Source of the DNA: an uncultured Clostridia bacterium
GTDB taxonomy: Bacteria > Bacillota > Clostridia > HGM11514
NCBI GenBank assembly: GCA_902478725.1
Contig: CABSMD010000085.1
Span: forward strand, 1 to 9,518
Reading direction: 5' to 3'
Length of the DNA: 9,518 nt
Shown: piece by piece, positions 1 through 5,717 of the stretch
How positions within the stretch are numbered: the stretch's first letter is position 1
Layout: each line of letters starts with the position of its first letter
Notes under the pieces: model-generated
The model's database searches: none
The model's input: only the letters and a program-made list of their open reading frames with translations
What the model was told of the DNA's origin: nothing
Translations under genes and position numbers: made by a program

Positions 1-206
1 TTGACAGCATCCGCAACCGTTTTGATATTTTCCGCATCCTCATCGGGAATCTCCATATCAAATTCTTCTTCCAGGGCCATGATCAATTCGACCAGATCCA
101 AAGAATCCGCACCCAGGTCGTCGGTGAACGAGGAGTCCATGTTAACATCGGATTCGTCAACGCCAAGCTGTTCCACTATAATCTCTTTGATTTTTTCAAA
201 TTCCAT
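1..206 (-). CDS. acpP: Acyl carrier protein AcpP (3' end cut by window edge)
   Basis: Cytosolic carrier of the growing acyl chain in type II fatty acid synthesis. Sixty-eight residues are visible of a family length near 75-80; the C-terminus lies beyond the left edge. The conserved phosphopantetheine site reads GADSLD, with the modified serine at residue 35. The four-helix acidic ACP pattern is clear (FTDDLGADSLDLVEL, then EEEFDMEIPDEDAE). The start at 206 is fixed by a strong GGAGGTGA ribosome binding site ending a few bases upstream. It follows fabG after about 48 nt, the second-largest gap in the operon, and that gap and the fabG end contain a good internal promoter. This fits the general need for ACP in excess over the enzymes. 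Identity is very secure; an ACP for another pathway is unlikely given the fab context. Confidence 0.96.
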   Translation of the reverse strand, partial: MEFEKIKEIIVEQLGVDESDVNMDSSFTDDLGADSLDLVELIMALEEEFDMEIPDEDAENIKTVADAV

Positions 207-248
207 ATTTTCACCTCCTTTATCAAAATTACTATGAATGCCCTATAT

Positions 249-277
249 AATATATTACATAAATAGGCCGCCGTCAA
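249..277 (-). promoter_or_regulatory. Putative internal sigma-A promoter for acpP
   Basis: On the minus strand, TTGACG (277-272) is followed after exactly 17 bases by TATATT (254-249). Each box matches the vegetative consensus at 5 of 6 positions. The -35 and spacer lie in the last codons of fabG, and the predicted start near 242 leaves a leader of roughly 36 nt before the acpP ATG. The area is distinctly AT-rich compared with the coding DNA around it. Read-through from the upstream operon promoter is not excluded. Confidence 0.5.
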
Positions 278-998
278 TATGTATTATTTGTCCAGTGACA
301 TATTTTGCACGATCCGACGCTAAAAACACCACCGTGTCAGCCACCTCGGCAGGCGTCCCAAACCTTCCGAGGGGGATTCCCTTGCGGTATTCGTCGCGCA
401 AATTTTCATTAAGCCCGGCTGTCATGTCGGTTTCGATAAAGCCGGGCGCGACGGCGTTGACCCGTACGCCTTTGGCGCCGAATTCCTTGGCAGCCGATTT
501 GGTCAGGCCGATCAGTCCCGCCTTGGACGCGGCATAATTTGCCTGCCCCGCGTTTCCTGCCACACCGATGACAGAGGAAATATTAATGATACTGCCTGCC
601 TTTTTTTTGAGCATCGGGCGGCTGGCGGCACGGATGAAATGAAACGCGCCCTTTAGGTTGACGTCCATTACGCTGTCCCAGTCTTCGTCGGACATCCGCA
701 TCAGCAGGCCATCCTTGTTGATGCCGGCGTTGTTGACCAGAATATCAAGCGAACCAAATGCATCTATCGCCGCGGCGACCGCTTCCTTTGCCACTTCCGG
801 ATTGGCCACGTTGCCCGCGACAATACGGCAGGCCGTCCCGCGTGCGGTCAGCTCGGCCGCCAAAGCCTCTGCGGCGGCAGAACTGGCATTGTAATGGATC
901 ACTACGTTTGCCCCGGCCTCTGCCAGCGCAGAGGAGACGGCTTTTCCGATTCCGCGCGCGCCGCCTGTAACCAGTGCGGTTTTGCCTTTTAAGTCCAT
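255..998 (-). CDS. fabG: 3-oxoacyl-ACP reductase FabG
   Basis: Short-chain dehydrogenase that reduces 3-oxoacyl-ACP to 3-hydroxyacyl-ACP with NADPH, the first reduction of each elongation cycle. The 247-residue length is typical. The cofactor motif TGGARGIG is at 11-18 and NNAG at 89-92. The catalytic tetrad is N114, S142, Y155 and K159, with the same spacing as E. coli S138/Y151/K155. The PGFIETDM segment after strand 6 and the C-terminal GGLFM end are also FabG-like. The start at 998 is one base after the fabD stop, and its AAAGGAGGG ribosome binding site (1004-1012) is inside the last fabD codons, so translation is probably coupled. Other short-chain dehydrogenases share this fold, but the position between fabD and acpP makes FabG secure. 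Confidence 0.97.
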   Translation of the reverse strand: MDLKGKTALVTGGARGIGKAVSSALAEAGANVVIHYNASSAAAEALAAELTARGTACRIVAGNVANPEVAKEAVAAAIDAFGSLDILVNNAGINKDGLLMRMSDEDWDSVMDVNLKGAFHFIRAASRPMLKKKAGSIINISSVIGVAGNAGQANYAASKAGLIGLTKSAAKEFGAKGVRVNAVAPGFIETDMTAGLNENLRDEYRKGIPLGRFGTPAEVADTVVFLASDRAKYVTGQIIHIDGGLFM

Positions 999-999
999 G

Positions 1000-1929
1000 T
1001 TAACCCTCCTTTAAAGCCGTTAAGGTTTCTTCCAGCGAGGGAATGTCCTCTACATGGAGCATCCTTGCCTCTTTGTCGATCTTCTTCATGAAGCCAGTCA
1101 GGGCCTTGCCGGGGCCGACCTCAATGAAGGTATCCACGCCTTGCGCGAGCAGGAAGCGGATGCTGTCCTCCCAACGAACCGGGCTATAGACCTGGCGTAC
1201 CAGCAGGTCAGCAATTTCATCCTTCTCTTCGATCCTTTTGGCCGTTACGTTTGTACAGACCGGAATGGCAAAATCGTGGATCGTAAGCTGCTTTAAAACC
1301 GGCTCTAGCTTTTCGCCGGCCGGCCGCATCAGACTGCAATGGAACGGCGCGCTGACCGCCAGCGGCACCGCGCGGCGCGCCCCCTTTTCCTTGGCAATCT
1401 CACAGGCAAATGCAACCGCCTCCGCTTCACCGGCTATTACAATCTGTCCGGGGCAGTTGTAGTTGGCCGCCTCTACCGTCCCCTTTTCCGAGGCGGCCTT
1501 ACAGGCCTCCTCCACCAGCTCCGGGGCAAGGCCGATGACGGCCGCCATGCCGCCCTTGCCAAGCGGAACGGCTTCCTGCATGTAGCGGCCCCTTAGGCGC
1601 ACCGTTTGAACCGCGTCCGCAAAATCGATCGTACCCGCGCAAACGTGCGCCGCGTATTCGCCGATGGAAAGCCCGGCGGTGTATTCCGGCTGAATCTGTT
1701 TTTTCAACACCTCTGTGATCGCCATACTGACCGTCAGCAGGGCGGGCTGTGTGTTTTCGGTGATCATCAGCTCCTGCTCGTCGCCCTCAAACACCAGCTT
1801 TTTCATATCGTAGCCGAGCGCGTCGGACGCTTGGTCAAAGATCCGGCTTGCTTCCTCATATTCCGCGCAAATATCCTGCCCCATGCCGATTTTTTGCGCC
1901 CCCTGTCCGGGATATAAAAATGCGATCAT
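1000..1929 (-). CDS. fabD: Malonyl-CoA:ACP transacylase FabD
   Basis: Transfers malonyl from CoA to ACP, supplying the extender unit for FabH and FabF. I chose the ATG at 1929 (309 residues, MIAFLYPGQGAQ) over an upstream ATG at 1956. It has an AGGAGG at 1939-1944, it overlaps the fabK stop in an ATGA arrangement (1926-1929), and FabD proteins begin just before the GQGAQ motif (8-12). The nucleophile is S88 in GLSIGEY, where many FabDs have GHSLGEY. R113 corresponds to the malonate-binding arginine and H197 (APFHCSL) to the catalytic histidine; offsets from E. coli S92, R117 and H201 are a constant 4. GPGKALTGF near the C-terminus is also typical. The His-to-Leu change in the nucleophile elbow is unlikely to abolish activity, because the catalytic His is elsewhere. 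Confidence 0.96.
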   Translation of the reverse strand: MIAFLYPGQGAQKIGMGQDICAEYEEASRIFDQASDALGYDMKKLVFEGDEQELMITENTQPALLTVSMAITEVLKKQIQPEYTAGLSIGEYAAHVCAGTIDFADAVQTVRLRGRYMQEAVPLGKGGMAAVIGLAPELVEEACKAASEKGTVEAANYNCPGQIVIAGEAEAVAFACEIAKEKGARRAVPLAVSAPFHCSLMRPAGEKLEPVLKQLTIHDFAIPVCTNVTAKRIEEKDEIADLLVRQVYSPVRWEDSIRFLLAQGVDTFIEVGPGKALTGFMKKIDKEARMLHVEDIPSLEETLTALKEG

Positions 1930-2870
1930 AGCTTTGTTCCTCCTAACCCCTTGCAAGCTGCCTCAAACCCTGAGACGAGCTCTGCAATGATTTCCTTACA
2001 CGGCTTGATGTCGTGCACCATACCCGCAATCTGGCCGGACATGACAGAGCCTGTGGCCATGTCACCGTCCACCACCGCGGCGCGCAGCTTGCCCTCGCCG
2101 ATCTTTTCTACTTCTTCTACCGGCGTACCGTCATACTCGCTGTCCAAAAACCGTTTTGTAAGCTTGTTTTTAAGGCAACGCACCGGATGGCCTGTCTTTC
2201 TCCCGCAGACGATCGCGTCGCGGTCCTTTGCGGCAATCACCGCCTGTTTGTAGTTGTCGTGCGCGGTGCATTCCTCCGAGCAGATAAACCGTGTACCGAG
2301 CTGAACGCCCTGCGCACCCAGCGCAAAGGCCGCCGCGATGCCACGCCCGTCCGCGATGCCGCCCGCCGCAATGACCGGAATGGAAACCGCGTCCACAACC
2401 TGCGGCACCAGCGCCATCGTGGTCAGCTCCCCGATGTGGCCGCCCGACTCAGTCCCTTCGGCGATCACCGCGTCCGCGCCTTCTTTTTCCATCCGCTTCG
2501 CGAGCGCGACCGATGGGACGACCGGAATGAATCTGGTTCCCGCCTCTTTTAAAACTCCAATGTGCTTACCCGGGTTTCCCGCGCCGGTCGTTGCGACCGG
2601 GACATGGTAGTGGGCAAGCAGGCGGATGATTTCATCCGCGTAAGGAGACAGCAGCATCACATTGACGCCGAACGGCTTGTCTGTGAGCTTTTGTGCCTTT
2701 AACACCTGTTCTTCCACCCAGTCGGCGGGCGCCTGCCCGGCCGCGATGATCCCCAAACCTCCCGCGTTGGATACCGCGCAGGCAAGCTCGGCGGTGGAGA
2801 CCCAGGCCATGCCGCCCTGGAATATCGGGTAGCGTATCCCGATCAAATCGCAAATCCTGTTTCGTTCCAT
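1926..2870 (-). CDS. fabK: FMN-dependent enoyl-ACP reductase II FabK
   Basis: Flavoprotein with a TIM-barrel fold of the nitronate monooxygenase/FabK family. It reduces trans-2-enoyl-ACP, the last step of each elongation cycle, using NAD(P)H. The start at 2870 (314 residues) has a GGAGGA site about 6 nt upstream and begins at the usual point ahead of IFQGGMAWVS; the in-frame ATG at 2903 would add 11 unconserved residues. Visible motifs are QGGMAWVS (18-25), GVNVMLLSP (68-76), ESGGHIGE (141-148) with the catalytic histidine at 145 (H144 in the pneumococcal enzyme), AAGGIADG (168-175) and GAQGVQLGTRF (185-195), which bind FMN phosphate. A nitronate monooxygenase is the main alternative, but the location between fabH and fabD argues for FabK. 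FabK enzymes are known to be insensitive to triclosan, unlike FabI. Confidence 0.95.
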   Translation of the reverse strand: MERNRICDLIGIRYPIFQGGMAWVSTAELACAVSNAGGLGIIAAGQAPADWVEEQVLKAQKLTDKPFGVNVMLLSPYADEIIRLLAHYHVPVATTGAGNPGKHIGVLKEAGTRFIPVVPSVALAKRMEKEGADAVIAEGTESGGHIGELTTMALVPQVVDAVSIPVIAAGGIADGRGIAAAFALGAQGVQLGTRFICSEECTAHDNYKQAVIAAKDRDAIVCGRKTGHPVRCLKNKLTKRFLDSEYDGTPVEEVEKIGEGKLRAAVVDGDMATGSVMSGQIAGMVHDIKPCKEIIAELVSGFEAACKGLGGTKL

Positions 2871-2973
2871 GGTGATTCCTCCATTAATTTTGCTAATAAA
2901 CACTTTTTATTTCTGCCCTGCCATTTCCACATGAAACCACACGGAAAACGGCCGGTGCCATAATTTGTGTCGA
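2871..2973 (-). other. fabH-fabK intergenic spacer with possible hairpin
   Basis: This 103-base gap is the longest within the fatty acid operon, whose other junctions mostly overlap. The only structure I see is a possible RNA hairpin on the transcribed strand (2947-2924). It has a 9-pair stem containing three G-U wobbles and a 6-base loop, and lies about 54 bases before the fabK start. No U-run follows closely enough for a classical terminator, and no convincing -35/-10 pair was found. The end nearest fabK holds its ribosome binding site. Confidence 0.3.
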
Positions 2974-3945
2974 TTACCATTTTATCAGTGCCGCGCCGCA
3001 GGTCAACCCGCCGCCGAAGCCTACCAATACCACATTGTCGCCCGGCTTCATCCTGCCTTCCCGTACCGCCTCGCAGAGTGCGACCGGGATGGAGGCGTTT
3101 GACATGTTGCCGTAGCGGTCCAGATTGGTGAACACCCGTTCCTTGTCGATTTTAAGCCGCTTTACAGCGCCCTCGACGATACGCATGTTTGCCTGGTGCG
3201 GGATCAAAACATCCAACTGCCCGGTGGTAAGCCCCTGTTTTTCGAGCGCTTCCTTTGTCAATTCCGCCATTGCGCGGACAGCAAACTTGAACACCTCGCT
3301 GCCATCCATGTAAATCTTGCGGTCGGTTCCGGCCTTGACCTCTTCCTCCGTCACCTTCAGAAAGGGGAGGGTTAGACAGTCCCCGCCGGTGCCGTCCGCC
3401 TTTAACACCGTCTGTAAAATACCCGTTTCCCCTTCGCTGGCCGTCAATACAGCCGCGCCCGCGCCATCGCCGAACAGGATGCAGGTTTTGCGGTCCTGAT
3501 AGTTGGTCACCTTCGATAAGCAGTCCGCCCCGATGACCAGGATGTTTTTGTACATCCCCGCACGGATAAACCCTTCGGCGACCGTCAGCGCGTAAATAAA
3601 GCCGGTGCAGGCGGCGTTTAAATCCATTGCCGCCGCGTTTTTTGCGCCGATCTGCTTTTGTACCGTACAGGCGGTGGAGGGGACAATCATCTCTCCCGAG
3701 ACGGTGGTCACGATAATAAAATCGATCTCCTCCGGTGTCATTTGTGCGTCTTTTAGCGCATCTTCCGCCGCCTTTGCTGCCAACTCGGAGGTATAGGTCT
3801 CTTTGCCGCTGATCCGCCGCCCGCGGATGCCGGTTCTCTGGATAATCCATTCGTCAGAGGTTTCCACCATTTTTTCCAAATCAAAATTCGTCAATACCGT
3901 TTCGGGCAAGAAGCATCCGACGCCGGATATCTTAGCATGAAGCAT
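2974..3945 (-). CDS. fabH: 3-oxoacyl-ACP synthase III FabH
   Basis: Initiating condensing enzyme that joins acetyl-CoA (or, in many Gram-positives, a branched acyl-CoA) to malonyl-ACP. The 323-residue length is normal. The catalytic triad is C113 in NAACTGF, H250 in IPHQAN and N280 in YGNMSNASIP; the His-Asn spacing of 30 equals that of E. coli H244/N274. W33 and R37 (DEWIIQRTGI) match the CoA-binding entrance. The C-terminal GFGGGLTCGAAL is typical of the family. The start at 3945 overlaps the end of plsX by 14 nt and has AAAGGGG and AGGAGA upstream inside plsX. The first residues, MLHAKISGVGCFLPE, align with the usual FabH N-terminus. Whether it prefers straight or branched primers cannot be read from the sequence. 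Confidence 0.96.
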   Translation of the reverse strand: MLHAKISGVGCFLPETVLTNFDLEKMVETSDEWIIQRTGIRGRRISGKETYTSELAAKAAEDALKDAQMTPEEIDFIIVTTVSGEMIVPSTACTVQKQIGAKNAAAMDLNAACTGFIYALTVAEGFIRAGMYKNILVIGADCLSKVTNYQDRKTCILFGDGAGAAVLTASEGETGILQTVLKADGTGGDCLTLPFLKVTEEEVKAGTDRKIYMDGSEVFKFAVRAMAELTKEALEKQGLTTGQLDVLIPHQANMRIVEGAVKRLKIDKERVFTNLDRYGNMSNASIPVALCEAVREGRMKPGDNVVLVGFGGGLTCGAALIKW

Positions 3946-4936
3946 TCTCCTGATCCCCTTTCAAATAGCTCTTAATTTCGTCGTTGACCCTGTTGTCCAC
4001 AAATGTGATCGCCTGACGTACCGCGATGGCGATTGCCTTGGCGTTAGAGCTGCCGTGCGCCTTGATGACCGCGCTGTCGATCCCCAAAAGCGGCGCGCCG
4101 CCGTATTCTTCATAATCCATCTTTTTCTTAAAATCCCGAAGCCCCGCGCTGGCCAGCACCGCCGCGAGCTTGGAGCGTGTATTTTTCATAAAGATTGCCT
4201 TTAGGTTGCGGTTCAGCATCCGGCCCATGCCTTCCATCAATTTTAGGATGACGTTGCCGGTGAACCCGTCGCACACGATTACGTCTGCCGCGCCGGCGGG
4301 AATCTCCCGTGCCTCCAGATTACCGATGTAGTTGACCGGCAGGGTTTTTAAAAGCTCGTTGGCGGCACGCAGGGTGTCGTTTCCTTTGGATTCTTCAGTG
4401 CCGACATTGACCAACCCTACCTTGGGCGATTGTACTCCCCGGACACGTTCCATGTAGATTGAGCCCATCATGGCAAAGTCCCTGTAGTATTCAAGTGGAC
4501 AGTCGGTGTTCGCGCCCGCGTCGATCAGCATGGCCGGGCCCTTGTCGGTCACAATAAGGGGTGCTAAGGCCGCGCGTCGGATGCCGCGGATCCGCTTGGC
4601 GATCAGCGTCGCTCCAGTAATCAGAGCCCCGGTGCTGCCCGCGCTGATAAGCGCGTCCGCCCTGCCTTCCCGCAGCAGATTCAACCCTACCACAAGGGAA
4701 GAATTTTTCTTTTCCTTGATTGCGTGGATGGTGTCGTCGTTGGATATGTATTCCGGCGCGTCGACCACGCTGATGTTAGGGTGGGAAAATCCATTGTCCG
4801 CAATCAATTTCTCCAATTGCCCTTTACCGCCTGTGAAGAGTATTTCCACTCCGGTTTCCTGTGCGGCCATCCAGCCGCCCTTTAGCATTTCAAGCGGGGC
4901 GTTGTCCCCGCCGAGCGCATCGATTACGATTTTCAT
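3932..4936 (-). CDS. plsX: Phosphate acyltransferase PlsX
   Basis: Converts acyl-ACP and phosphate to acyl-phosphate, the donor used by membrane PlsY; it links fatty acid and phospholipid synthesis. The start at 4936 (334 residues) gives MKIVIDALGGDNAP, the standard N-terminus, with GGAG just upstream; the longer in-frame ATG at 5062 would add 42 unconserved residues overlapping fapR. Motifs seen are DALGGDNAP (6-14), SAGSTGA (98-104, commonly SAGNTGA), NVGTEESKGN (177-186), CDGFTGN (222-228), GGAPLLG (279-285) and AHGSS (293-297). It lies 37 nt after fapR, the fapR-plsX order known from Bacillus. A small stem-loop (4955-4967) precedes its ribosome binding site. PlsX is a soluble protein that can associate peripherally with the membrane; no membrane-spanning segment is seen. 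Confidence 0.96.
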   Translation of the reverse strand: MKIVIDALGGDNAPLEMLKGGWMAAQETGVEILFTGGKGQLEKLIADNGFSHPNISVVDAPEYISNDDTIHAIKEKKNSSLVVGLNLLREGRADALISAGSTGALITGATLIAKRIRGIRRAALAPLIVTDKGPAMLIDAGANTDCPLEYYRDFAMMGSIYMERVRGVQSPKVGLVNVGTEESKGNDTLRAANELLKTLPVNYIGNLEAREIPAGAADVIVCDGFTGNVILKLMEGMGRMLNRNLKAIFMKNTRSKLAAVLASAGLRDFKKKMDYEEYGGAPLLGIDSAVIKAHGSSNAKAIAIAVRQAITFVDNRVNDEIKSYLKGDQENASC

Positions 4937-4973
4937 ATTTGTCTCCGTTCCGCCGCCGTGTGACGGCTTCCTC

Positions 4974-5546
4974 TTATTTTTCCTGCTGTTCCTCCAGCGA
5001 AGCCAGCAGAAATTTGCCGCGAAAGACCTCTTCGCCGTTGTCTTTGATGAAAACCCAGACAATTGTTTTACCCTGCCGCTTTTCCTTTACCTGGACATAA
5101 GCCACCAGCTTGGCCCCGGCGTAAACCGGACGTTTGTATTTGATGTTAGCCACCCCGACCAACGCGGCATTTGCATCGATAACCGCGATGGCGGAGGTTT
5201 CTGCAAACGAATAGATATAGTTGCCTCGCACCACCCTTGATTTTTGAAAAACCATATCCTCATTGGTCACCAGCAGCGCAATGGCGTTTTCGCCCGGATG
5301 GATATCCACGATCTCTCCGACCAGGTCGCTTTCGTCCACCGACCTGATCTTGCCGGTGCTCTGGCGGGCGAGCTCCTTGATCCGTTCCTTGTGCTCCTTG
5401 ATGTTCAGCTCCATCCGGTCTAAGCGGATGGTAGGCACACTGACCCCGAATTCCCGCGCCAGCTCCTCATCTGTGATAAATGGGCAATCCTCCACCTTTT
5501 TGGCCAGACTGCGGTGGCGGGCGGCCTTCGATATTTTTTGTACCAT
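4974..5546 (-). CDS. fapR: Fatty acid and phospholipid biosynthesis repressor FapR
   Basis: Transcriptional repressor of lipid genes, released from DNA by malonyl-CoA or malonyl-ACP. The start at 5546 (190 residues, MVQKISKAARH) has AGGAG 9 nt upstream; the longer ATG at 5765 would run through the divergent promoter region. An N-terminal DeoR-like helix-turn-helix covers about 24-46, with the hallmark PTIRLDRMEL. A linker follows, then a hotdog-fold effector domain from about 75 to 185. Compared with my recollection of B. subtilis FapR, R107 and G108 match the malonyl-binding R106 and G107. The residue at the N115 position is E116, and flanking pocket residues also differ (NY for HH, F for Q). 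Being first in the operon with a palindrome just upstream, it is probably autoregulated. Family identity is strong; effector specificity is less certain. Confidence 0.93.
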   Translation of the reverse strand: MVQKISKAARHRSLAKKVEDCPFITDEELAREFGVSVPTIRLDRMELNIKEHKERIKELARQSTGKIRSVDESDLVGEIVDIHPGENAIALLVTNEDMVFQKSRVVRGNYIYSFAETSAIAVIDANAALVGVANIKYKRPVYAGAKLVAYVQVKEKRQGKTIVWVFIKDNGEEVFRGKFLLASLEEQQEK

Positions 5547-5561
5547 ACTGCAACACTCCTG

Positions 5562-5580
5562 ATTATGACCAGGTAATAAT
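5562..5580. promoter_or_regulatory. Putative FapR operator (19-bp palindrome)
   Basis: The minus strand reads ATTATTACCTGGTCATAAT, an odd-length palindrome with 8 of 9 base pairs symmetric about position 5571. Its core ACCTGGT and outer ATTA/TAAT resemble the TTAGTACC-type FapR palindrome as I recall it. It lies 2 bases upstream of the fapR AGGAG site and downstream of the predicted transcription start, so bound repressor would block initiation or early elongation. A second, perfect palindrome, CAGGTAATAATACCTG (5570-5585), overlaps it and could form a hairpin at the very 5' end of the mRNA. Confidence 0.6.
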
Positions 5581-5594
5581 ACCTGTTGATGATG

Positions 5595-5623
5595 ATTATA
5601 CAATATCTGTATCATAAATGCAA
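5595..5623 (-). promoter_or_regulatory. Sigma-A promoter of the fapR-plsX-fab operon
   Basis: On the minus strand, TTGCAT (5623-5618) is separated by exactly 17 bases from a perfect TATAAT (5600-5595). The predicted start falls near 5587-5589, giving a leader of about 42 nt before the fapR ATG at 5546. The leader would begin right at the palindromic segment. This is the only strong promoter found upstream of the operon. Confidence 0.72.
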
Positions 5624-5646
5624 GTATTTTTTTCACAATTTTGGGC

Positions 5647-5674
5647 TTGTATTTTACAGCAGGCGTGATATACT
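5647..5674 (+). promoter_or_regulatory. Extended -10 promoter for the RACo-like gene group
   Basis: TTGTAT (5647-5652), 16 bases, then TATACT (5669-5674). TG at 5666-5667 sits one base before the -10, giving an extended -10 element that can compensate for the weaker -35. The predicted start near 5681 leaves a leader of about 37 nt, too short for a cobalamin riboswitch. A small inverted repeat, TACTT/AAGTA (5671-5684), overlaps the end of the -10 box. Confidence 0.5.
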
Positions 5675-5717
5675 TGTAAAAGTACTGTTTTTCACTCTTT
5701 TTGTCAGGGGGATCACA

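Noticed and set aside
2013..2552. 179-codon open frame on the plus strand opposite fabK
   Set aside because: Arginine- and histidine-rich shadow of fabK with no start signal or motif.
4955..4967. Stem-loop GCCGT-GTG-ACGGC between fapR and plsX
   Set aside because: Only 5 pairs with a 3-base loop and no U-run, so not a terminator. It may modestly affect plsX translation but is too small to call.
4506..5240. 244-codon open frame on the plus strand opposite plsX and fapR
   Set aside because: It is antisense to two firmly identified genes, crosses their junction, shows no recognisable motif and has no good ribosome binding site. It is explained by GC-biased codons in the real frames.
5626..5642. 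Possible Rex (redox repressor) operator suggested by TTCACAA
   Set aside because: Only one half-site is present; the facing TTGTGAA half at proper spacing is missing.
5586..5717. N-terminal extension of the RACo-like protein to an ATG at 5586
   Set aside because: It would run through both divergent promoters, lacks a ribosome binding site and adds sequence unlike the family. The ATG at 5718 has AGGGGG at good spacing.
5675..5717. Cobalamin riboswitch ahead of the RACo-like gene
   Set aside because: The leader is only about 40 bases and shows no B12-box-like sequence; such riboswitches need well over 150 bases.
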